A DNA stretch of 28,221 nt from Promethearchaeota archaeon (GTDB lineage: Archaea > Asgardarchaeota > Lokiarchaeia > Sigynarchaeales > SOKP01): NCBI GenBank assembly GCA_016839655.1, contig JAEOTW010000175.1, positions 1-28,221 of the forward strand. The letters are read 5' to 3'. The translations under genes were made by a program, and so were the position numbers. Numbering within the stretch: the stretch's first letter is position 1; the number at the start of each line of letters is the position of its first letter. Below the pieces are notes generated by a model, which made no database searches, was not told where the DNA came from, and saw only the letters and a program-made list of their open reading frames with translations. Of this stretch, positions 15,265 through 22,813 are shown piece by piece.

Positions 15265-16281
15265 ATGAAAATAAATTTGTTAGATAAGTTTCAAGGTTGC
15301 TTATTAGGTGTAGCAATTGGAGATTCTCTGGGCCATCCATTTGAAGGCAAGCTCCGTAAGCATATCTATTCATATTTTGACGATTTTGAAAGCTTTATTC
15401 AGCAAAATAAGGCAATTTTTAGAATTTATACAGATGATACTCAATTAACATTACATCTCGCTGAAGCACTAATTAAAGGGAGTGGATTTAAAGTTGATTA
15501 TATCATCAGAGAGTTTATAAGTTGGTTAGACGATCCTCCTATTGGTCCTGGTTATGGTTGTATCTCTTCTATTCGTAAATTAAGATATGGAGTTCCTTGG
15601 GAGCAAGCTGCTTCAAATTCTGGAGGAAATGGTACAACTATGAGGATAGCTCCAATTGGATTGTTTTATTGTAAAGATCCTAAAGCTCTGAAGACTGCTG
15701 CGATAAAATCGAGTATTATTACACACTCTCATTCAGCCGCTTCAGCAGGTGCTGTAGTTATAGCTAGTGCCATTGCTTACCTTATTAATAAATATCCCGA
15801 TACAGGATTTTCTGTTGAGGAATTTTTTAATGTCATAACTAGATCCATTTCTGATTCTCAAGATGAGATATGGAAAGAGTTAATTGAAATATTATGGAAA
15901 GTAAAATCAAATTTGGATATGCCAATTGAATCAGGACTTATAAAATTTTCTCAAGTAGGAGTTAAATCTCCATATTTTATTGAAGATTATTTGGGGCAAG
16001 CATTTGTTCATCCATATACGATAAGTACTGTTGCTTGTTCACTTTTTATTTTCTTAAAAAAATTATCTTCCTTTAAAGAGTGTATTTTCGAGCTCTCAAC
16101 TTCAGGAGGAGACAGTGATACTGTAGGGGCAATTGGGGGAAGCCTAGCAGGAGCTTATTTTGGTTTACAAAATATTCCGCCTGATTTAATCAAGTTAGTT
16201 AAAAACAATAAGAAAATTTCAAGGATAAGTGAAGATCTTTATACTGTATATGAAAAAAGATTTCTAAAAAGTGCTTTTTAG
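15265..16281 (+). CDS. ADP-ribosylglycohydrolase family protein
   Basis: A 338-residue protein of the DraG/ARH fold. The metal-binding motifs are in their usual order: CLLGVAIGDSLGHPFEG near residue 12, YTDDTQLTLHLAEAL near residue 57, GNGTTMRIAPIG near 122, and the late SGGDSDTVGAIGGSLAGA near 284. These residues bind two magnesium or manganese ions and remove ADP-ribose from proteins or small molecules. The specific target is unknown. The last 18 bases overlap the end of the convergent archaemetzincin gene. Confidence 0.94.
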   Translation: MKINLLDKFQGCLLGVAIGDSLGHPFEGKLRKHIYSYFDDFESFIQQNKAIFRIYTDDTQLTLHLAEALIKGSGFKVDYIIREFISWLDDPPIGPGYGCISSIRKLRYGVPWEQAASNSGGNGTTMRIAPIGLFYCKDPKALKTAAIKSSIITHSHSAASAGAVVIASAIAYLINKYPDTGFSVEEFFNVITRSISDSQDEIWKELIEILWKVKSNLDMPIESGLIKFSQVGVKSPYFIEDYLGQAFVHPYTISTVACSLFIFLKKLSSFKECIFELSTSGGDSDTVGAIGGSLAGAYFGLQNIPPDLIKLVKNNKKISRISEDLYTVYEKRFLKSAF

Positions 16282-16851
16282 ATTCTTAAAGAATTTTCTT
16301 AGATTTTTTAAGCAAGAATTACAAAATGTAGAAGGTTTATTATCTGTATCGATTATAGATTTTGAAGATCGCATAATACAGTATTTATAACAATGAGGTA
16401 AACCGAACGTATGCCCTAGCTCGTGAATAGCCTCTTTCAAAATTCTTTGTTCAAAGAGAATCTCATTTTCAGTTCTCCCATAAAATTTTTCTCTAAACCT
16501 TGTTATCGAAATCAAAGATCCAACCATTTGCCAAGGGTTATCTTCTTTTGGTTTTTCTGCTCGTCCCAATAAATATTTGTATGAAATGGAGTAGATATCA
16601 TTGTTTATTATTCCTAATAAACGGAGGTATCGTTTATTCTGAAAAGATAAATTGATTTTTTTCAATATTTTTAGGGCATTATACTGGTTTCGATTTTTGT
16701 TGTATTCTGTATTTTCGAGGTGAATAATATCTTTTAATGCAACCACAGAAATTTTAAATTCTTTAAAACTAATTTCTAGTCTATTTTTTAGATTGTCTAA
16801 AATTGATTCATCTACTTGCCCTATTTTTACTAATCCAATTCTTTTTTTCAT
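16264..16851 (-). CDS. amzA: Archaemetzincin family zinc metalloprotease
   Basis: A 195-residue protein of archaemetzincin size. The zinc motif is HELGHTFGLPHC starting at H143, followed by a second cysteine in YKYCIM and a distal CNSC, making the two-zinc site of this family. The cysteine spacings (C-x3-C and C-x-M-x16-C-x2-C) are each one residue shorter than the consensus I remember. The N-terminal half has the family's GLVKIGQVDES opening and a VGSLISITRFREKFYG strand. The peptidase is cytoplasmic with unknown substrate. It is convergent with, and overlaps by 18 bases, the ADP-ribosylglycohydrolase gene. Confidence 0.93.
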   Translation of the reverse strand: MKKRIGLVKIGQVDESILDNLKNRLEISFKEFKISVVALKDIIHLENTEYNKNRNQYNALKILKKINLSFQNKRYLRLLGIINNDIYSISYKYLLGRAEKPKEDNPWQMVGSLISITRFREKFYGRTENEILFEQRILKEAIHELGHTFGLPHCYKYCIMRSSKSIIDTDNKPSTFCNSCLKNLRKFFKNLKSTF

Positions 16852-16994
16852 TTTGCTTATGTAAAAGGAGGAATTTATTCATTATAAGAATAATCTAGAT
16901 ACTAACTATTAAATAAAAAACTTACTTCTAAATTATTTGTATCAATCCAATTTATGCAATTCTATATAAAATATTATCTCGGGTTGAGCTAATA

Positions 16995-19244
16995 TTGGTT
17001 GAACTTGAAAGCTTTTTAAAAGAATCTGACGATAAATATAAAGCTCTAATCAATAGTATTTTAGACGTAATTGTTGAATTAGATTTAGATGGAACTTTTT
17101 CATTTATTAACCCTAGAGTTTATGATATATTTGGGTATAACCCTAAAGAAGTTATTGGCACTCAATTTTTCAGTTATATACATAATGATGACATGGAAAA
17201 TGTAATGAAATCTTTTGAAAAGCTAGTTCAAGATGAGAAAATTGTAACTGCAGAATATAGAGTTAGGCATAAACAGGGGAATTATATTCCAGTAAGGGCA
17301 AAAGGTGTCGTAGTGAAGATAAACAATAAAACAAAAATTTTTGGCTTACTTACAGATATTTCACAAGAAAAAATTGCTGAATTAAGACTTCTTGAATTTG
17401 AAAATCAATTTAAGGAGGTAACAGAACAATCTTTTATGGGAATTTGTATTATTCAGAACTCGAAAATTGAATATATCAATAAAACAATAACAAAAATGTT
17501 AGGTTATTCAGCTGAAGAGATTAATAGTTGGTCCATGAAGGAATTATTTAATGTTGTTCATCCTGATGATAAACAACTAGCTATAACTCGATTAACTCCT
17601 AGGCAACAGGGAATAACTAATGAAGATCCTTCTAGAGTTTACAGAATTTATACTAAAGACGGTAAAATGAAATGGATGGATATAGATTCTAAGTTAATTA
17701 AATATCAAGGAAAAAACGCAATTTTAGCTACTCTTGTGGAAATTTCTGAAAAAAAAGAAACAGAAAGAAATTTCGAAGAATCAGAAGAAAGGTATAGAGA
17801 ACTTTTTAATAATATGAAAAGTGGTGTTGCTGTCTATGAAGCTATTAATAGTGGGGAAGATTTTATCTTCAAAGATTTTAATTTAGCAGGTGAAAAGATT
17901 GACAATGTAAAGAAAGCAGATGTTATTGGAAAACCCATTACTGAGATATTTCCTGGAGTAAGGAAATTCGGCCTTTTTGATGTACTTCAGAGAGTTTGGA
18001 GAACTGGTAAGTCAGAACTCCATCCCATTACCCTTTATAAAGATGAGAGAATAAAAGGATGGAGAGAAAATTATGTTTATAAATTACCCTCTGGAAAAAT
18101 CGTAGCGGTTTATGAAGATGTTACTGAGCGTAAAATAGCTGAACAAAAATTAAAAGAATCTGAAGAAAAGTATCGAATGATTTTTACGGGAGCAAGCGAT
18201 CCAATTGCAATATTAGATAATATGAAAATTATTGACTGCAACGATCTAGCCGTCAAGTTGTTTGGATATGGTAAAAAAAAAGAGATTATTGGCCTCCCTC
18301 CATGGAAAATTTCCCCCCAGAAGCAACCAGATGGAAGAAATTCCAATGAGAAAGCGAATGAATATATCAAAAAAGCCCTTTCAGGAGATTCTCAAAGATT
18401 TTATTGGAAACACCTCAAGAAAGGTGGAAGTCTCTTTGATGCAGAAATATCACTGAGTAGTTTTAAATTAGAGAATAAAAAATATATCATGGCAATAATA
18501 AGAGATATAACTGAAAGAAAAAAAGTTGAAAAGGAATTACGAGAAATTAGCCAATTTAAAACTGAATTACTTGAAAGAACTTCTCATGAATTAAAAACAC
18601 CGCTTATCTCAATCAAAGGTTTTACTGAATTATTATTAGATTTGCATAAAGAAAAATTTGATGATGAAGTATTTTCAATATTGGGGGAGATAAAACATGG
18701 AACTGAACAGCTTGAGACACTTATAAATGGACTTCTAAAAACTTCATTATTAGAATCAGGCAAAATTCAGTTCAATCCAAAAGAAGAGGACTTGTCATTT
18801 TTAGTAAGGTTTTGTATACAGAATTTACGTGGTTTAGCAGAAACAAGAAATCATATAATAAATGTTGACATACCTCAAAAATTAATCCTAAATTTTGAAA
18901 AAGAGAAGATATATGATGTTTTTTCACATTTGATCATTAATGCAGTAAAATATTCACCTCCAAATGGAGAGATAAACATTACTATAAAAAAAACTAAAGA
19001 GTTTGCTTATGTTTGTGTTCAAGATAACGGAATTGGCTTATCTCAAGAGGAACAAAACAAAATTTTTAAACAATTTGGGAAAATAGAACGATATGGAAAA
19101 GGATGGGATGTTGGTATCGAAGGAACAGGAATGGGATTGTATACTTCAAAAAAGATTGTAGAATTACATGGTGGAAAAATCTGGGTTGAGTCAGAGGGGC
19201 GAAATAAAGGTTCTAAATTTTGTTTTACTCTCCCTAAGAATTAG
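16995..19244 (+). CDS. Soluble multi-PAS sensor histidine kinase
   Basis: A 749-residue protein without membrane segments. Four PAS domains follow one another at about 14-130, 145-257, 266-385 and 392-516, each ending in the PAC-type D-I/V-(S/T)-E-x-K pattern (LLTDISQEK, LVEISEKK, YEDVTERK, IRDITERK). The dimerisation domain carries the phospho-accepting H531 in SHELKTPLISIKGF, and the ATPase domain has INAVKYSPPNGE near 645, DNGIGL near 677 and GTGMGLYTSKKIVELHGG near 710. It would sense a cytoplasmic signal and autophosphorylate. The start is a TTG without a strong ribosome site, and the frame is open upstream, so the first residues are uncertain. No response regulator is adjacent. Confidence 0.94.
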   Translation: MVELESFLKESDDKYKALINSILDVIVELDLDGTFSFINPRVYDIFGYNPKEVIGTQFFSYIHNDDMENVMKSFEKLVQDEKIVTAEYRVRHKQGNYIPVRAKGVVVKINNKTKIFGLLTDISQEKIAELRLLEFENQFKEVTEQSFMGICIIQNSKIEYINKTITKMLGYSAEEINSWSMKELFNVVHPDDKQLAITRLTPRQQGITNEDPSRVYRIYTKDGKMKWMDIDSKLIKYQGKNAILATLVEISEKKETERNFEESEERYRELFNNMKSGVAVYEAINSGEDFIFKDFNLAGEKIDNVKKADVIGKPITEIFPGVRKFGLFDVLQRVWRTGKSELHPITLYKDERIKGWRENYVYKLPSGKIVAVYEDVTERKIAEQKLKESEEKYRMIFTGASDPIAILDNMKIIDCNDLAVKLFGYGKKKEIIGLPPWKISPQKQPDGRNSNEKANEYIKKALSGDSQRFYWKHLKKGGSLFDAEISLSSFKLENKKYIMAIIRDITERKKVEKELREISQFKTELLERTSHELKTPLISIKGFTELLLDLHKEKFDDEVFSILGEIKHGTEQLETLINGLLKTSLLESGKIQFNPKEEDLSFLVRFCIQNLRGLAETRNHIINVDIPQKLILNFEKEKIYDVFSHLIINAVKYSPPNGEINITIKKTKEFAYVCVQDNGIGLSQEEQNKIFKQFGKIERYGKGWDVGIEGTGMGLYTSKKIVELHGGKIWVESEGRNKGSKFCFTLPKN

Positions 19245-19363
19245 AAGTAAAATTTCTTTTGGTTTAAAAATAAAAGTGCAAATTGAAAAAATATTTTAAT
19301 TTTTATTATTTGTATTATATAACAATTAGATTTTATATCAAGTTATTTCATTAATTTTTCCAT

Positions 19364-19373
19364 CTTTTTAAAA
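19364..19373 (+). promoter_or_regulatory. Candidate TATA box for tRNA-Pro
   Basis: CTTTTTAAAA lies about 40 bases before the first base of the tRNA, in an otherwise gene-free interval, consistent with an archaeal promoter giving a short 5' leader removed by RNase P. Confidence 0.3.
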
Positions 19374-19411
19374 GAAACAAAATCTTAAAGAAGAAAAGCC
19401 AATATAACAAT

Positions 19412-19513
19412 GGGAGGGTGGTCTAGACTGGTATGATACTGTAGGGTGTTTCTCTACAGCATGAATCTTGGTTTGGGACCAAGGGGCCGGGGGTTCAAAT
19501 CCCTCCCCTCCCA
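19412..19513 (+). tRNA. tRNA-Pro (anticodon UGG) with a 28-base intron
   Basis: The acceptor arms GGGAGGG (19412-19418) and CCCTCCC (19506-19512) pair perfectly, with discriminator A at 19513 and no encoded CCA. The T arm is GGGGG-TTCAAAT-CCCTC, and the anticodon arm CTTGG-TTTGGGA-CCAAG places TGG at 19474-19476, hence proline. The D arm is followed by 28 extra bases before the anticodon stem. Removing 19438-19465 restores a normal tRNA with T26. The variable loop is five bases. A T-run directly after 19513 probably ends transcription. Confidence 0.95.
19438..19465 (+). other. Non-canonical tRNA intron at position 25/26
   Basis: The extra bases form a hairpin (CTGTAG 19439-19444 with CTACAG 19454-19459). 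Next to it, exon TATG (19432-19435) pairs with intron CATG (19460-19463), flanked by three-base bulges ATA (19436-19438) and AAT (19464-19466). This is a 3-4-3 bulge-helix-bulge; cutting after the second base of each bulge removes exactly this interval and leaves T26 before the anticodon stem. The outer exon helix is weak. Confidence 0.85.
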
Positions 19514-19525
19514 TTTTTTATTTTT
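19514..19525 (+). terminator. T-rich terminator after tRNA-Pro
   Basis: A run of thymines begins right after the discriminator base, the usual archaeal termination signal for a tRNA gene. It also overlaps the 3' flank of the opposite-strand gene ending at 19528. Confidence 0.5.
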
Positions 19526-19527
19526 AG

Positions 19528-19815
19528 TCAAAAATTTGCTGATTCTTGAAGTTCTATTGGTTCTTCAGTACAAAAATAACTTTCTGCAATCAATTCTTGA
19601 ATAGATGAAACAAGCGATAACATTATAGCAGGATTATTTGAAGTGATTTTATAATACACATTGATTTTGGTTATTATCGTATACGTTATTTGGTCTTTAA
19701 AGAAATTTAAAATTGCTTTAACATCATCATCAAAATCTTGATGTTTTTGGATCCATACAACAATAAATTTTGAATTATCCTTTCTATTTGATTTCACTTT
19801 AGTTTTTATAATCAT
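19528..19815 (-). CDS. Hypothetical protein, 95 residues
   Basis: A soluble 95-residue protein that I do not recognise. It has a basic N-terminus, strand-like SKFIVVWIQKH, an acidic helix DDDVKAILNFFKDQ, then alternating strands (YTIITKINVYYKIT) and a final helix (LVSSIQELIAESYF). The balanced alpha-beta pattern and ATG start make it likely real. It is monocistronic, convergent with the tRNA gene. Confidence 0.55.
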   Translation of the reverse strand: MIIKTKVKSNRKDNSKFIVVWIQKHQDFDDDVKAILNFFKDQITYTIITKINVYYKITSNNPAIMLSLVSSIQELIAESYFCTEEPIELQESANF

Positions 19816-19928
19816 ACTTTTATTTACTCTGAGTTGTGTAATTTACATATGTTTAACTTAACATATTTATAACTTAAAATATTTAAAGAAGAAGGATTTG
19901 AGATGTTTTAAAAATTTTTAAAAATTTG

Positions 19929-20474
19929 CTACGGCTTTTTAGGTTTTCGAATTGTTAATAACTTGATAAATGCTAAACCTAACCATCCAAATCCAATAAA
20001 CATTATAATATATTTTATTAGAGCAAAACATGAATGCGTTATCGCCCAGATATCTGGAAACCCTAACGGATCGGTAAGCATTAGTAATATAAAAATATTT
20101 TCAATAGCATCACATATAGGTGCAATAATTGCGAGAGTTACAAAAAAGATACTTATTTTCATCCATAATGTTCCTTCATTAAATTTACGGGCGATTTTTA
20201 ATCCGAGACAAAAGAAGATACCACCATAACTGATCATAAATAAGTAGTCTAGGATGTTAGCAACTCTATACAACTCAATATTAGCACTAGCGTTAAATTG
20301 TTTAATTAGATGTCCACTAAAAGAGAGTTGACTCTCGATAAAACTCACGGGATAAGAGATTGTAAATAAATAGGTCATTATAGGATAAATAATTAGTAAA
20401 ATTATTACACTGGCAATTAACAACTTTTTTATTGTTTTAGGATTAGGCCATGTTGTTAATTTTTCTAATAACAT
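19929..20474 (-). CDS. Four-helix membrane protein of unknown function
   Basis: A 181-residue protein with four hydrophobic helices at about 17-38, 72-92, 103-128 and 148-170. Polar residues sit inside or beside the membrane segments (RVANILDYLFMISYG and IAPICDAIENIFILL), which suggests a conserved functional core rather than a simple anchor. It follows the polyferredoxin gene after nine bases and is probably cotranscribed with it. A link to electron transfer is possible but no motif shows it. The family is not recognised. Confidence 0.7.
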   Translation of the reverse strand: MLLEKLTTWPNPKTIKKLLIASVIILLIIYPIMTYLFTISYPVSFIESQLSFSGHLIKQFNASANIELYRVANILDYLFMISYGGIFFCLGLKIARKFNEGTLWMKISIFFVTLAIIAPICDAIENIFILLMLTDPLGFPDIWAITHSCFALIKYIIMFIGFGWLGLAFIKLLTIRKPKKP

Positions 20475-20483
20475 AACTTTTCA

Positions 20484-21563
20484 TCAATTAGTTTTTTTTA
20501 ATAATTTATTAAGTTCACTTATAATTTTTTTTGTTTTCTTATCCTTTATCCAATATCTAATTTTTGGAGATTTAAGAAATGATTGAATTTTTTCATTTAA
20601 TTCATTCAGTTTTTCGCGATCTTCCTTGGACAATTGAGGAATAGTTTCTTCTATTATTTCTTGTACTTTTTTGACTTCTTCTTCAATCAGAGGGATCTGT
20701 AGTTGTTGTTTACCTTGAATCAACGCTTTTCTAAGTACTTCTTTAATGCTATTTATCCAACCTTTAATCCAAGGATAATTTCCCCTTTTTTTAGGATTTT
20801 CTATTATTACCTCTTTTCTATCTACAATAATTAACTCATCAGGGCAAGAATTTTCACATGCTCCACAGTAGAAACATTCATCTTCATTACAGGCAATCTT
20901 TCCATATTTAATTACATCTTCAGCACTTTCAGGAATAAAAAAAGATTCTGTAGGGCAGATGTTTACACATGCTTTACAACCTTGGGGATCACATTTATGG
21001 AGCATGTTCTTTTTAATAATCACCTCTCCTTCGATTGGAGAATCAATTGAAAAACATTGAGTAGGACATTCTTTTTGAATTTTAAAGAAATCTCTTATGT
21101 TATTCCTCTCTCTTACAGAAAGACAGAGTTGACATGTTTCATTATTAGAGTCTTCAATACATTTTTTCATATCAATTTTAAAAAACTGACCAATTGAAGG
21201 AAATTCATCTAAATTAATTTGTTCCTTAGGAGTAATATTTTCATGAAATGCATCATTTGGGCAAACTATAGCACATAACATGCAATAACAGCATTTTTCA
21301 TGATCTATTAAGATTTTTGGATTATTTTCATCTAAAATTTCTTGAGCAATATCAGAAATTGGACCAAGTTCAATAGCATCAACAGGACACACAATCTTAC
21401 ATAAAGAGCATCCTATGCAACGTTTTATATCATAGGTAAGTTTTTTATCGACATTTTGAAATTTCCATTTAAGAATCAGTTGTTCTGGTGCGATTTCTAT
21501 ACTTTTTTCAATAGATTCTTTCTCTTCGTCAAGATCTTTATCGTTAGGTCGTGTTTGCGTAAT
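20484..21563 (-). CDS. fwdF: FwdF/FmdF-like polyferredoxin
   Basis: A protein of up to about 360 residues with five cysteine clusters. In order: CIGCSLCKIVCP, CCYCMLCAIVCP, a looser C...CQLC...CPTQC, CDPQGCKACVNICP and CFYCGACENSCP, most able to hold a [4Fe-4S] cluster. The first cluster followed by VDAIELGPISDIA, then a second cluster, resembles the tungsten formylmethanofuran dehydrogenase subunit F, which feeds electrons to CO2 reduction in the archaeal Wood-Ljungdahl pathway. A GTG at 21392 exists but would cut the first cluster in half. The frame is open to a stop at 21582-21584 without any ATG, GTG or TTG; ATT 21563 is my tentative start. The C-terminal 110 residues are a charged helical tail. 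Confidence 0.75.
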   Translation of the reverse strand: MTQTRPNDKDLDEEKESIEKSIEIAPEQLILKWKFQNVDKKLTYDIKRCIGCSLCKIVCPVDAIELGPISDIAQEILDENNPKILIDHEKCCYCMLCAIVCPNDAFHENITPKEQINLDEFPSIGQFFKIDMKKCIEDSNNETCQLCLSVRERNNIRDFFKIQKECPTQCFSIDSPIEGEVIIKKNMLHKCDPQGCKACVNICPTESFFIPESAEDVIKYGKIACNEDECFYCGACENSCPDELIIVDRKEVIIENPKKRGNYPWIKGWINSIKEVLRKALIQGKQQLQIPLIEEEVKKVQEIIEETIPQLSKEDREKLNELNEKIQSFLKSPKIRYWIKDKKTKKIISELNKLLKKTN

Positions 21564-21819
21564 TATAATCCCTTTTATTATTTAATAGAAAGTAATCTAA
21601 GTTCATGTAAACATAAAGTATAAAAAAAATTTACGGTACTCGTTTTAAACAAATTCAGATAATATTGTTTTAATTTGGAACTTAAATTGATATACTTTTT
21701 TTTCAAATGTTAAAGCATAAATATAATAATTTCTGTAATACGTTTGTAAATTTAAAAGAAAACATAAACTTAATTCAAACATCTGAATTAATTAGCTTAC
21801 ATGCAGGCTAGGGTACGCT

Positions 21820-21828
21820 GAAGGTGAT
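21820..21828 (+). promoter_or_regulatory. Strong ribosome binding site before the ATA start
   Basis: GAAGGTGAT matches eight of nine bases of the archaeal consensus GGAGGTGAT, six bases before the ATA at 21835. It supports initiation at ATA for the response regulator. A six-codon frame (ATG 21801 to TGA 21819-21821) ends on this site. Confidence 0.6.
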
Positions 21829-21834
21829 ATAGGA

Positions 21835-22194
21835 ATAAAAACCATTTTTATTGCTGAAGATGATAGAGATCTTCAAAGACTATATGAACTCTTGTTAGAT
21901 ATGTCTGGGTTTCAAGTATTAGGTATTGCTAATAATGGAGATGAAGCAATTAAAATGTTTAAAGGCTTTCCTGAAAAACCAGATATTATAATTTTAGACT
22001 ATAGAATGCCGATAAAAAATGGTTTAGATGCTCTGAAAGAAATCCTACAAATTGATCATGATTCAAGAGTGATTTTTGCGAGTGCAGATAAAACAATTAA
22101 AGAAGAGGTCTATTCCTATGGTGCAAAAGGATTCTTGGATAAACCGTTCACTCATAAAAAACTAATAAATACCCTTAATCAGATTTTGAGCTGA
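21835..22194 (+). CDS. Single-domain response regulator (receiver)
   Basis: A 119-residue receiver domain with no output domain, like CheY or Spo0F. The acidic pair is IAEDDRD (D9, D10), the phospho-accepting aspartate is D55 in IIILDYRMP, followed by the alpha4 region FASADKT and the conserved lysine in FLDKPF. The only standard start in frame (TTG 21892) would delete the acidic pair, so the gene must begin upstream. The ATA at 21835 behind a strong ribosome site gives M-KTIFIAEDD. It probably receives phosphate from a separate kinase; the PAS kinase 2.6 kb upstream is one candidate. Divergent from the polyferredoxin gene. Confidence 0.88.
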   Translation: MKTIFIAEDDRDLQRLYELLLDMSGFQVLGIANNGDEAIKMFKGFPEKPDIIILDYRMPIKNGLDALKEILQIDHDSRVIFASADKTIKEEVYSYGAKGFLDKPFTHKKLINTLNQILS

Positions 22195-22267
22195 ATTGAC
22201 TCAAACTTTTTATATCTCTTTTGAAATAGTTAAAAGACGTTAAATCGACTTTTTATTGAATATTAGA

Positions 22268-22768
22268 TCAAGAATAATAGTCGTAGCTATCATGGTCAAA
22301 ATTAAATATATACTCAATTGGAATTCCATCAGGAGTGAGATCTGGAGGAGCATAAATTAACGGTAGATTAGGAAAAAAAGTTCCAATACCATTTTTCGCT
22401 AAGATTATAGCAGGATGGTCAGTTTCCTTAAATATTTTCTCACTTATTTTAAGAGTGATAATTCTGCATTGTTGTTCGTTGAGAATCCCTAATGAATGAA
22501 TATATTCATGTAATAGAATGTGATATGTATAAGCCCATACAATTTCATAGGGTTGTTCTCTCAAAATAATTTCTAAAGGAGTTTTATTCATCACAATATC
22601 CGTACCAGGACTAAAATGCATACCTCCAATAAAACCCCCTCTAAACATCCCCATTTCGACAAGTCCAAGACTTAAACCTGCTCTATGTCTTCCATAGACC
22701 TTTTTTACATCCTTTTTGACTTGCTCAAATATCTTGGGCATTTCACTCTTTAAATCCTGTAAATTCAT
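22268..22768 (-). CDS. Small HExxH metalloprotease-like protein
   Basis: A soluble protein of 166 residues. The core is ILLHEYIHSLGILNEQQC, an HExxH zinc motif with G three residues and E seven residues after the second histidine, preceded by the helix IVWAYTYH. The C-terminal third is acidic and proline-rich (APPDLTPDGIP, then FDHDSYDYYS). It does not match a family I can name; a minimal zincin is likely. The ATG at 22768 has AGGAGTG five bases upstream, so the TTG at 22792 is not the start. It is the last gene of the hsp20-cdc48-regulator cluster, suggesting a protein-quality role. Confidence 0.75.
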   Translation of the reverse strand: MNLQDLKSEMPKIFEQVKKDVKKVYGRHRAGLSLGLVEMGMFRGGFIGGMHFSPGTDIVMNKTPLEIILREQPYEIVWAYTYHILLHEYIHSLGILNEQQCRIITLKISEKIFKETDHPAIILAKNGIGTFFPNLPLIYAPPDLTPDGIPIEYIFNFDHDSYDYYS

Positions 22769-22773
22769 AATTT

Positions 22774-22780
22774 CACTCCT
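22774..22780 (-). promoter_or_regulatory. Ribosome binding site of the HExxH gene
   Basis: AGGAGTG, five bases before the ATG at 22768. It decides this start over the upstream TTG at 22792, which would lie 5' of the site. Confidence 0.65.
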
Positions 22781-22813
22781 ATTTATAGACAATAATATTT
22801 AAAAAAAACTAAT

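Noticed and set aside
19439..19466. tRNA intron placed at 26/27 or later
   Set aside because: Simple sequence alignment allows it, but only the 25/26 cut agrees with the three-base bulges and gives T26 in the mature tRNA.
21801..21821. Six-codon frame before the response regulator as a gene
   Set aside because: Too short to be a protein gene; kept only as a possible translation-coupling element.
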